From contig JBGAIH010000032.1 in NCBI GenBank assembly GCA_044225675.1, positions 1 to 59,796 on the forward strand: a DNA stretch of 59,796 bases. Direction: 5' to 3'. Source of the stretch: JACMQX01 sp044225675. GTDB taxonomy: Bacteria; Pseudomonadota; Gammaproteobacteria; Burkholderiales; Burkholderiaceae_C. How positions within the stretch are numbered: the stretch's first letter is position 1; the number at the start of each line of letters is the position of its first letter. The notes under the pieces were generated by a model. It saw only the letters and a list, made by a program, of their open reading frames with translations, made no database searches and had not been told where the DNA came from. Below, in pieces: positions 33,793 through 41,273 of the stretch. A program made the position numbers and the translations under genes.

Positions 33793-34488
33793 ATGGCCGC
33801 ACGTCCCTGGGACGGGATCATCCCGCAAGAGGAGCTGGCGATCTATCGCAAGGCGGGCTGGGGAAAGCCGGGCGGCCTGGGCCGCTGGCCTGCGCTGCTG
33901 GTGATCGACGTGCAGTACCGCTCGATGGGCGAGACGCCGTTGCCCATTGCGCAGGCGATCGAGCAGGCGCCCACGAGCTGCGGCGAGTACGGCTGGCGCG
34001 CAGTGCCGCACATCGCGAGCCTGCTGCAGGTGTTCCGCGAGCTGGGTGCGCCCGTTCTGTACCCTTTCGTCGCGCCCAAGGCGGCGCACAACCGGGGCCA
34101 GTTCGAAACCAAGGTGCCCGGTGTCATGAACGTTCCGCCACGCGGTTACGAGTTCGTCGCCGAGGTCAGTCCCCAGCCGGGTGAGATCACGATCCCGAAG
34201 TTTCAGGCGAGCGCCTTTCACGGGACCGCACTCACCAGCCATCTCATCGGGCTGGGCGTCGACACCGTGGTGGTGACGGGCTGCACGACGAGCGGTTGCG
34301 TCCGGGCCACGGTCGTCGATGCCTGCGCGCTGAACTTCAAGGTGGTGGTGCCGCAGGACGCGGTCTACGATCGGTCGCAGACCTCGCATGCGGTCAACCT
34401 GTTCGACATGGCCAGCAAGTACGCCGACGTGTTGAGCGCGGACGAACTGGCCGGGCGGCTCCGGGCAGAGGTCGTGCGCCGCAACTAG
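33793..34488 (+). CDS. Isochorismatase-family amidohydrolase, probable maleamate amidase (NicF role)
   Basis: 231 residues from ATG 33793. Cysteine-hydrolase triad: Asp in LLVIDVQYR (about residue 39), Lys in TIPKFQASAF (about 137), and nucleophile Cys in TTSGCVRATVVDA (about 176). A cis-peptide-type VVTGC precedes it. NicF hydrolyses maleamate to maleate and ammonia; N-carbamoylsarcosine amidases look alike. It is the last gene of the catabolic operon, two nt after the monooxygenase stop. With the deformylase-like and dioxygenase-like genes it completes conversion of 2,5-dihydroxypyridine to maleate. Confidence 0.8.
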   Translation: MAARPWDGIIPQEELAIYRKAGWGKPGGLGRWPALLVIDVQYRSMGETPLPIAQAIEQAPTSCGEYGWRAVPHIASLLQVFRELGAPVLYPFVAPKAAHNRGQFETKVPGVMNVPPRGYEFVAEVSPQPGEITIPKFQASAFHGTALTSHLIGLGVDTVVVTGCTTSGCVRATVVDACALNFKVVVPQDAVYDRSQTSHAVNLFDMASKYADVLSADELAGRLRAEVVRRN

Positions 34489-34575
34489 CCGAGGTGTGGC
34501 GTGAGGTGCCGGCAAGGAGGGGAGTTGCCGGTGTACCCGCCCGGAGCCGACCAAGCCGTCATGGCGGGCCGGCCG

Positions 34576-34599
34576 CCAGGCGCCTGGCGCCTGGCGCCG
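34576..34599. repeat. Tandem GGCGCCT repeats after the catabolic operon
   Basis: Three near-complete copies of GGCGCCT lie at 34579-34599, preceded by CCA so that CCAGGCGCCTGG (34576-34587) is a perfect 12-bp palindrome. The block lies 88 nt after the amidase stop and could act as a stem at the end of the operon. The next gene starts at 34638. Confidence 0.5.
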
Positions 34600-34637
34600 C
34601 CCCCCCGCCCCGCTTCAGAACGAAAGGGACAGACCCC

Positions 34638-34886
34638 ATGCTGACGCTTCGACCCAACTGCGAATGCTGCAACCGCGACCTGCCGAATGAGTCGGTCGAC
34701 GCGCGGATCTGCACGTTCGAATGCACCTTCTGCGCGGACTGCGCCGAGACCCGGCTGCACAACACCTGTCCCAATTGCAGCGGCGAGCTGGTGCGGCGTC
34801 CGCGCCGGCCGGCGGCGGCGCTGGCCCGGCATCCGCAGTCCACGCAGCGGGTGTTCAAGCCGCAGGGCTGCGCGACCCCGGCCTGA
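34638..34886 (+). CDS. DUF1272 zinc-ribbon-like small protein
   Basis: 82 residues from ATG 34638. The pattern LRPNCECCNRDLPNES followed by ICTFECTFCADC and CPNCSGEL is the DUF1272 signature: four Cys pairs likely binding two zinc ions. The C-terminal 30 residues are basic and unstructured. The function of the family is unknown. Its 3' end overlaps the end of the opposing P-type ATPase gene by 32 bp. Confidence 0.88.
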   Translation: MLTLRPNCECCNRDLPNESVDARICTFECTFCADCAETRLHNTCPNCSGELVRRPRRPAAALARHPQSTQRVFKPQGCATPA

Positions 34887-36903
34887 GCGCCGCCCCTTGC
34901 CGCTGGGCGCCCTGCCGCGTGCGCAGCAGGCGCAGGCCGTTGGCGACCACGAGCAGGCTTGCGCCCATGTCGGCGAACACGGCCATCCACATGGTGGCGC
35001 TGCCCAGCACGGCCAGCACGAGAAAGACGCTTTTGATGCCCAGCGCCAGCGTGATGTTCTGCCACAGGATGGCGTGGGTGCGCCGCGAGAGCATGACGGT
35101 GTCGGCCACGCGCTCCAGGTCGTCGTTCATGATGACGACGTCGGCCGCCTCCATGGCGGTGTCGGTGCCCGCGCCGCCCATGGCAAAGCCGATGTCGGCC
35201 TGCGCCAGCGCCGGTGCGTCATTGATGCCGTCGCCGGTCATGCCGGTGGCGCCGTAGCGCTGCTGCATGTCCTGGATCGCCGCGAGCTTGGCCTCGGGCA
35301 GCAGGTCGCCGCGTGCGTCACCAATGCCCGCCTGCGCCGCCACCGCGCGGGCGGTGGTGCTGTTGTCGCCGGTGAGCATGACGGGCGTGACGCCCAGTGC
35401 CTGGAGGCGTTGCACGGCCTGGCGCGCGTTGGCGCGCAGGGTGTCGGCCACGGCGAACAGCGCGAGCACCTGCGTGCCGTCGGCCAGCAGCGTGACGGTG
35501 CGGCCCTGCTGCTCGTGCTGCGCGAGTTCGGCTTCGAGCTCGGCGCTGCACAGGCCGCGCTCATGGATGAGCCGGTGGTTGGCGAGCGTGAGCGGCCGGC
35601 CGTCGATGCGGCCTTCGACGCCGCGTCCCGGCAGGGCGCGGAAGTCGGTCACGGTGGCCGGCGTGCCACCCAGGCCGCGCGCGATGGCTTGCGAGACGGG
35701 GTGGTCGGACCGCGCGGCCAGCGCAGCGGCCCATGTGCTTGCGAGCGCGCCGTCCGCGCCTGCCCAGCCGCGCCAGTCCACCAGCTGCGGCCGGCCTTCG
35801 GTGAGCGTGCCGGTCTTGTCGAGCGCGATGGCCTTGAGCTTGCGGGCCGACTCGAGGTAGCTGCCGCCCTTGATGAGGATGCCGCGGCGTGCGCCGGCTG
35901 CCAGGCCGCTGACCACCGTCACCGGGGTGGAGATTACCAGCGCGCAAGGGCAGGCGATGACCAGCAGCACCAGCGCCTTGTAGAGCGCCTCCGTCCATGT
36001 GAGCCCCGCGAGCAGCGGCGCGCCGACGGCCACGGCGACCGCGATGGCAAACACGGCCGGGGTGTAGTAGGCCGCAAAGCGGTCGATGAAGCGCTGCGTC
36101 GGGGCGCGCGTGGCCTGCGCCTGCTCCACCGCCTGGATGATGCGCGCAATCGTCGAGTGGGCGGCCTTCGCCGTCACGCGCACTTCGAGCTCGCCGGTCT
36201 GGTTGATGGTGCCTGCGAAGACCGTGTCGCCCGGGGCCTTGTCGACGGGAATGCTTTCGCCCGTGACCGGCGCCTGATCGACGGCCCCCGCGCCGCTGAG
36301 GACCACGCCGTCGACCGGCATGCGCTCGCCGGGCTTGACGCGGACGATGGCGTCCACCGCCACGGCCGAGACCGGCTGCAGCGCCCAACCGCCGTCCGGC
36401 CCGCGCACCAGCGCCTCTTCAGGCGCGAGCGCCAGCAGGCTCTGGATGGCGTTGCGGGCCCGGTCCACAGACTTGGCCTCGATGAGTTCGGCCATGGCAT
36501 AGAGCGCCATCACCATGGCGGCTTCGGGCCACTGGCCGATGACGAAGGCGCCAGTCACGGCCACCGACATCAGCGCATTGATGTTGAGCCGGCCGCGTCG
36601 CAGGGCCGCAAGGCCCTGGCGGTAGGTGTCGAAGCCGGCCAGCCAGATCGCGACGGCGGCCACCGCCATGCCCGCCACCTCCCAGGGCGTGGACGCAGGC
36701 GCAAAGAAGGCGATCAGCTCCGCGCCGACAGCCAGTGCGAGCGCCAGCCCGAGGCGCCAGAGGCCGCCCTCCAGAGCGGCACCGTGATCGTGATCGTGAT
36801 CGTGATCGTGATCGTGATCATGGTCATGGTCATGGTCATGGTCATGGTCATGGTCATGGTCATGGTCATGGCGGGTCGGAGCGGGGGTGTTCGTGCGGGT
36901 CAT
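34855..36903 (-). CDS. P1B-type heavy-metal ATPase (Zn/Cd/Pb exporter) with poly-His-Asp tail
   Basis: 682 residues. The order of motifs is complete: actuator TGES, membrane metal site CPC at 318-320 (ACPCALVIST), phosphorylated Asp 362 in DKTGTLT, the SDHPVSQA motif and GDGINDAPAL. The last helices contain ADMGAS, whose Asp is the transport ligand in ZntA-type pumps. Together these indicate the Zn/Cd/Pb (P1B-2) subgroup. There is no N-terminal HMA domain; instead residues 12-40 are His followed by 14 Asp-His pairs, a likely metal-binding tail encoded by a microsatellite. Expression probably depends on a MerR-family metal regulator acting on the promoter at 36910-36940; the regulator gene is not in the window. 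The start codon lies so close to the -10 that the mRNA may be leaderless. Confidence 0.92.
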   Translation of the reverse strand: MTRTNTPAPTRHDHDHDHDHDHDHDHDHDHDHDHDHDHDHGAALEGGLWRLGLALALAVGAELIAFFAPASTPWEVAGMAVAAVAIWLAGFDTYRQGLAALRRGRLNINALMSVAVTGAFVIGQWPEAAMVMALYAMAELIEAKSVDRARNAIQSLLALAPEEALVRGPDGGWALQPVSAVAVDAIVRVKPGERMPVDGVVLSGAGAVDQAPVTGESIPVDKAPGDTVFAGTINQTGELEVRVTAKAAHSTIARIIQAVEQAQATRAPTQRFIDRFAAYYTPAVFAIAVAVAVGAPLLAGLTWTEALYKALVLLVIACPCALVISTPVTVVSGLAAGARRGILIKGGSYLESARKLKAIALDKTGTLTEGRPQLVDWRGWAGADGALASTWAAALAARSDHPVSQAIARGLGGTPATVTDFRALPGRGVEGRIDGRPLTLANHRLIHERGLCSAELEAELAQHEQQGRTVTLLADGTQVLALFAVADTLRANARQAVQRLQALGVTPVMLTGDNSTTARAVAAQAGIGDARGDLLPEAKLAAIQDMQQRYGATGMTGDGINDAPALAQADIGFAMGGAGTDTAMEAADVVIMNDDLERVADTVMLSRRTHAILWQNITLALGIKSVFLVLAVLGSATMWMAVFADMGASLLVVANGLRLLRTRQGAQRQGAALRPGSRSPAA
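36784..36870. repeat. Hexanucleotide microsatellite in the ATPase gene
   Basis: Six copies of GTGATC (36784-36819) are followed by eight of ATGGTC plus ATG (36820-36870), all in frame and coding for alternating His and Asp on the minus strand. The two blocks differ only in synonymous third positions, which suggests separate expansions. Copy number changes would alter tail length without a frameshift. Confidence 0.95.
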
Positions 36904-36909
36904 GCCTGT

Positions 36910-36940
36910 ATTTGAAACCTTGAAGCGGCTTGAAGGTCAA
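36910..36940 (-). promoter_or_regulatory. MerR-family type metal-responsive promoter
   Basis: On the minus strand a -35 TTGACC (36935-36940) and a -10 TCAAAT (36910-36915) are separated by 19 bp, the long spacer typical of MerR-activated promoters. A 21-bp dyad fills the spacer (36917-36937) with ACCTT and AAGGT ends and AAG/CTT inner arms. It resembles CadR/PbrR/ZntR operators. The ATG follows the -10 by six nt. Confidence 0.8.
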
Positions 36941-37000
36941 GCGCGGGGCAAAATGGGTGTTCAAGCCCCTGACGGGGGCGGTGTCATCCCTGAGGTCCCA

Positions 37001-37402
37001 ATGAAGAAGATTCGAATCCGTTCACCCCATGTGGCCGAGGTGGCCCCGGGTCTGTGGTCCAACTGCCTGCGCGTGGGCGACGTGGTCTACACGGCCGGCC
37101 TCACGGCACGCGGGCCCGATGGTGACAACGTGCTCGGCGGTGACGAGTACGCACAGTCGAAGGTGATCTTTCAGAAGATCAGCGACCTGCTCGCCGCAGC
37201 CGGCGGGACGATGGGCGACGTGGTCAAGCTGACGATCTTCGTCACCGACATTCGCCGCAACACCGAGGTGTGGCGGGCTCGCCGCGAGTTCTTCGACGGA
37301 GACTTTCCGGTGTGTTCCCTGGTCCAGGTGGCCGCGCTTGCCAAGCCCGAGATCCTGGTGGAGATCGAGGCGGTGGCGCATCTGGGCAGCGGTGCCGGCT
37401 GA
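37001..37402 (+). CDS. RidA/YjgF/Rid-family protein
   Basis: 133 residues from ATG 37001; an open extension back to 36887 would cross the ATPase promoter. Typical Rid features are GDVVYTAGLTARGPDG, LLAAAGGTMGDVVKLTIFVTD and a C-terminal VEIEAVAH. The last of these usually carries a Glu; the Arg that in archetypal RidA binds the enamine carboxylate (R105 region, RxxxE) is not obvious, as VCSLVQVAAL occupies that place. It may therefore belong to a Rid subgroup other than RidA proper and hydrolyse different imines or act in catabolism. It stands alone, between the ATPase promoter and a convergent LysR gene. Confidence 0.8.
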   Translation: MKKIRIRSPHVAEVAPGLWSNCLRVGDVVYTAGLTARGPDGDNVLGGDEYAQSKVIFQKISDLLAAAGGTMGDVVKLTIFVTDIRRNTEVWRARREFFDGDFPVCSLVQVAALAKPEILVEIEAVAHLGSGAG

Positions 37403-37492
37403 GGGGCGCGGCCGGCGGCGCCGGGTCGGCTGCGTCTGCCGCAGATGGCCAGCACTTCGCCAGTGCCTTGCAGCGCGCCGCTCCCGCCCACG

Positions 37493-38404
37493 CTACGCCG
37501 CCATCCCCTTGGCATGGCGCACGAACGCTGCCGGTACCTCGTGCTGGGTCTTGCCGCGTTTGCAGACCAGCACGGTCTGCAGTCGAGGTGACGAGGCGGG
37601 CACCGGATGAAACGAGAGCACGCCGGCGCGGACGTCGTTGGCAAACACGCTGCGGCCTGCGAGGGTGAAGCAGCCGCCCAGCGCCAGCATCTCGCGCAGG
37701 ATCTCGGTCGAGCCGGCCTCCTGGAACAGCGGCATCGCGGGCGTGAAGCCGGCGTCCTGGAACAGCTGGCGCACCGACGCTTCATAGAGCGCGCCGCGCC
37801 GCACCGAGTAGATCGGCAGCTCGGCCAGCACCTGCAGCAGGGGCCGGCCACCGGGCCGCACGGTGCCGGCCTTCATGACCCAGCCCAGTTCCTCGTTGAA
37901 GCGCGCCTGCAGGCTCATGCTGGCGTCCACCGCCGTGCCGGCCAGAAAGGCGCAGTCGACCCGGTCGTCGGCCAGCAGGGTGCGGACTTCCTCGGTGGTC
38001 CCGGCGCGCACCGTCAGGCGCACGCCGCGGTTCTTGCGGATGAAGCCTGAAAGAAGCCTCGGCACGAGGCTGGCGGTGGCGGTGTGGAAGGCGCCGATCC
38101 GCAGCTCGGGCAGGGCGGTGACGCCTTCATGGATCGACGCCATGGCGCGGTGGGCCAGCAGCAGCAGCTCGCGGCTGTGGGGCAGCAGCGCCTCGCCCGC
38201 ACCCGTGAGGCTGACGCCACGGTTGTGCCGCCGCACGAGCGTGGTGCCGGCCCGTGCTTCCAGCCGCGCCAGGCGCGCCGATACGTTGGATTGCGATGTG
38301 CCCAGCGCCAGCGCCGCGCGCGAGATGCTCTGGGCGTCGGCCACGGCGGTGAAGTAGCGTGCGTCTTCGGTGTCGAGCAGGGGCGTTGGCATGGTTTTCA
38401 GCAT
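37493..38404 (-). CDS. LysR-family transcriptional regulator
   Basis: 303 residues from ATG 38404 (ATG 38392, four codons later, is an alternative; neither has a strong ribosome site). The HTH at about residues 8-65 contains ARYFTAVADAQSISRAALALGTSQSNVSARLARLE, shortened here to its key part SISRAALALGTSQSNVS. The effector domain follows with the usual two-lobed strand order (LRIGAFHTATASLVPRLL onwards). It is divergent from the GMC oxidoreductase-Bug-SDR genes, with 104 nt between, and is the probable regulator of that set. Confidence 0.9.
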   Translation of the reverse strand: MLKTMPTPLLDTEDARYFTAVADAQSISRAALALGTSQSNVSARLARLEARAGTTLVRRHNRGVSLTGAGEALLPHSRELLLLAHRAMASIHEGVTALPELRIGAFHTATASLVPRLLSGFIRKNRGVRLTVRAGTTEEVRTLLADDRVDCAFLAGTAVDASMSLQARFNEELGWVMKAGTVRPGGRPLLQVLAELPIYSVRRGALYEASVRQLFQDAGFTPAMPLFQEAGSTEILREMLALGGCFTLAGRSVFANDVRAGVLSFHPVPASSPRLQTVLVCKRGKTQHEVPAAFVRHAKGMAA

Positions 38405-38508
38405 AGCAGGCAGCACGCGGGAGCAGGGGGCGTGGCTATCCGGGTTTGCGATGGCAGCCATCATGAAACCGAGGGTCGGAAGCCGGCCGAGCGGCCTATC
38501 GTTGCGGC

Positions 38509-40284
38509 ATGCGAGAAAGATATGACGTGATCGTGGTGGGCGCCGGCTCGGCGGGCTGCATCGTCGCCCGCCGGCTGTCGGCGGACCCGGCATGCAGGGT
38601 GCTGCTGGTGGAGGCCGGTGCCGACCCGGGGCCGGCCGAGACGGCGGAGATCCGCCATCCGTATCCGCTGTCGGCCTATGACGCATCGCTTCAATGGCCC
38701 GGCCTGAGCGGCCAGGTGGTGGGCGCGCTGTCGGGAGAGGCAGCACGCCGCGCCCGTGTGCCGCAGGGCCGCGTGGTGGGCGGCTCGTCGTCGATCAATG
38801 CCATGGTGGCGCTGCGCGGCGTGGCCGCCGACTATGACGAATGGAGCGCCCGTGGCGCCAGTGGCTGGGCCTGGCGCGATGTGGAGCCCTGCTTCCGCCG
38901 CCTGGAGTCGGCCGACCCGGGCACGGGCTGCGACGATGCCGGCGCGATCGCGGTGGCGCGTCAGGCGCCATCGCCCCGGCGCCATCTGAGCAATGCGCTG
39001 CTTGAGACCTGGAGCGATGCCGGCCTGGCGCGCGTGGACGACCCCAACACCGATTTCCGCGACGGCAGCTTCGTGCAGCCTGTCTCTGCCGACGCCGGAG
39101 GCCGCTGCTCGGCCAATCGGGCATGGCTGGGGCCGGCCACCCGGGCTCGCTCCAATCTGCGCATCGAAGCGGGGACGACCTGTCTTCGCGTGCTGCTCGA
39201 CGCCGGCCGCGTCGCTGGCGTCGAGCTGCGGTCTGCCAGCGGCGACCGGCGGGTGCTGGCCGGCCACGTGGTGCTGTGCGCCGGTGCGCTTCAGACACCG
39301 GCCATTCTGCTGCGCTCCGGCGTCGGCGAGCCGCGTGCGCTGGAGGCCCTGGGCATTCGCGTGGCAGCGGCGCTGCCCGGCGTCGGCCGCAACCTGCAGA
39401 ACCATGGCGCGGTGCCGCTGGGCGTGGCGCTGCGCACCAGCCTGCCTGGCGCGGGCTCGCTGCCGCCCGGCCTGCCCACCGCGCACGCGGCGCTGCGCCT
39501 GTCGTCCGGTCGGCACCGCTCGGGCGGCGACACCTACATGACGGTGTGGGACCGCGCGGCCTGGCACGCCGCTGGCGGCCAGATCGCGGTGCTCAACGTC
39601 GTGCTGCACCGGCCTCTGTCCTGTGGCACGGTCACGCTCCGGTCGGCCGAGCCGGCCCTGGCGCCTGCGGTGGACTTCAACATGCTGGCCGAGCCGGACG
39701 ACGTGGATCGGCTTGCCGGCGCCGTGCGTGCTGCGGTGGGTTTTCTGCGCTCGCGTTCGGTGGGCGAGGTGAGCCAGTCGGTGGGGCTGGTGCAGCTCGG
39801 CCCGGCCGCTGCCTGGATGGGCCTGCGCACGCCGGCCACCCGCGCCCTGAGTGCGGCGCTCGGCGCGGCGGTGCGCCTGGCGCCTGGCGCTCTGCGACCT
39901 CTGCATGGCCTGGCGCTCAAGCCGCTGCCCGATGCCTTCGCGCGCGGCGCCGACGCGTTGGCGGCGGGTGCCATGGATGGCTCCACTTCGCGCGCCGATG
40001 AAGCGATGCGCCGTGCGTTGCGCGCTGCCGTGGTGCTGCAGTACCACCAGGTCGGTACCTGCGCCATGGGCCCGGCCGACTCGTCCGAGGCGGTGACCTC
40101 GCCCGAAGGCTGCGTGCACGGTGTCGAGGGCCTGGTGGTGGCCGACGCCTCGATCCTGCCGGCCGTGCCGCGCGCCAATACCAATCTGCCGGTCATGATG
40201 GCGGCCGAGCGCGTCTCGGCGATGTTCATCCGTCGGCAGGCCCTTGCCAGTTCATGTTCACACCACGAGGAGACCGTATGTTGA
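38509..40284 (+). CDS. GMC-family FAD-dependent oxidoreductase (alcohol/choline dehydrogenase type)
   Basis: 591 residues. The N-terminal FAD fold is DVIVVGAGSAGCIVARRL; GRVVGGSSSINAMVALRG is GMC signature 1 and CAGALQTPAILLRSGVG is signature 2. The C-terminal active site YHQVGTCAMG carries the catalytic His. DASILPAVPRANTNLPVMM closes the FAD site. Members oxidise alcohols such as choline, aliphatic or polyethylene-glycol alcohols; the exact one is unknown. It overlaps the downstream Bug receptor gene by seven nt, and the LysR gene is divergent. There is no signal peptide. Confidence 0.9.
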   Translation: MRERYDVIVVGAGSAGCIVARRLSADPACRVLLVEAGADPGPAETAEIRHPYPLSAYDASLQWPGLSGQVVGALSGEAARRARVPQGRVVGGSSSINAMVALRGVAADYDEWSARGASGWAWRDVEPCFRRLESADPGTGCDDAGAIAVARQAPSPRRHLSNALLETWSDAGLARVDDPNTDFRDGSFVQPVSADAGGRCSANRAWLGPATRARSNLRIEAGTTCLRVLLDAGRVAGVELRSASGDRRVLAGHVVLCAGALQTPAILLRSGVGEPRALEALGIRVAAALPGVGRNLQNHGAVPLGVALRTSLPGAGSLPPGLPTAHAALRLSSGRHRSGGDTYMTVWDRAAWHAAGGQIAVLNVVLHRPLSCGTVTLRSAEPALAPAVDFNMLAEPDDVDRLAGAVRAAVGFLRSRSVGEVSQSVGLVQLGPAAAWMGLRTPATRALSAALGAAVRLAPGALRPLHGLALKPLPDAFARGADALAAGAMDGSTSRADEAMRRALRAAVVLQYHQVGTCAMGPADSSEAVTSPEGCVHGVEGLVVADASILPAVPRANTNLPVMMAAERVSAMFIRRQALASSCSHHEETVC

Positions 40285-41273
40285 AGCGTCGAGAATTCAT
40301 TGCAGGCATGGCGGCGGGGGCCGCCGGTGCCGTGGCGCCCGCCTGGGCCGAGACCTACCCGTCGCGGCCCGTCAAGGCGCTGCTGGGGCTGAGCGCGGGC
40401 GGCGGGGCCGACCTTCTGGCGCGCATCCTGTTCAAGACCATGGAGACGCATCTGCGCCAGCCCGTGGTGCTGGAGAACCGTCCGGGCGCTGGCACCACGC
40501 TGGCGGCCGAAGCCGTGGCCCGCTCCGAGCCCGACGGCCACACCCTCTACGTGGCCACGGGCAGCTACGTGACCAGCGCGGTGCTGCTGCGCCAGCGCGG
40601 CGCCGCGCTGCAACGTACCGGCGTCGACCTGTTCGACGGGCTGGCGCCGGTGAGCCTCATGTTCACGGCACCCTACTGCCTCGCGGCGAATCCGGCCTCG
40701 GGTCTCAGGACGATCCAGGACGTACTGGCCGAAGCGCGCCGCCAGCCGGGCCGGCTCAGCTTTGCTTCGTCCGGCATGGGCAGTCAGCCTCACTTCGCGG
40801 GCGAGCTGTTCCAGGTGAACACCCGCACCAAGCTGCTTCATGTGCCCTACAAGGGGCTCGGGCCCGCCGTGATGGACGTGATGGGCGGGCAGGTGCCGCT
40901 GGTGTTCTCGGACATGAATTCGGTGTTTCCGCGCCACAGGAGCGGCGAGCTGAAGATCCTGGCCGTGACGGGCAACAGCCGTCCGGTGCTGGCACCCGAC
41001 CTACCCACCATGGCCGAATCCGGCGTGGCGGGCATGGACATCGCGGCCTGGCAGGGCTACCTGGTGGCGGCCAAGACGCCGCGCGACCGCATCGATGCAT
41101 TGAGCAGCGCCATCCGCCGCAGCCTGGCCGACCCGGCGGTGCGCGACAAGGTGCTGGAGAACGCCGGCGTTCCGGCCGACGCGGCCCCCGAGGTGTTCCA
41201 GGCCTTCCTGGACAAGGAGCGGCGGCTCTATCGCAAGCTTGCAGAGGACGCGGGCATCCGCGCCGACATCTGA
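40278..41273 (+). CDS. Bug-family periplasmic solute receptor, Tat-type signal
   Basis: 331 residues from ATG 40278 after GAGGAG. The N-terminus MLKRREFIAG is twin-arginine-like, with a hydrophobic stretch ending at APAWA (about residue 24). Bug features: YPSRPVKALLGLSAGGGAD, VVLENRPGAGTTLAAEAVA and VPYKGLGPAVMDVMGGQV. The ligand is probably the alcohol or acid processed by the neighbouring dehydrogenases. It overlaps the GMC stop and the SDR start, so the three genes form one operon. Confidence 0.9.
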   Translation: MLKRREFIAGMAAGAAGAVAPAWAETYPSRPVKALLGLSAGGGADLLARILFKTMETHLRQPVVLENRPGAGTTLAAEAVARSEPDGHTLYVATGSYVTSAVLLRQRGAALQRTGVDLFDGLAPVSLMFTAPYCLAANPASGLRTIQDVLAEARRQPGRLSFASSGMGSQPHFAGELFQVNTRTKLLHVPYKGLGPAVMDVMGGQVPLVFSDMNSVFPRHRSGELKILAVTGNSRPVLAPDLPTMAESGVAGMDIAAWQGYLVAAKTPRDRIDALSSAIRRSLADPAVRDKVLENAGVPADAAPEVFQAFLDKERRLYRKLAEDAGIRADI

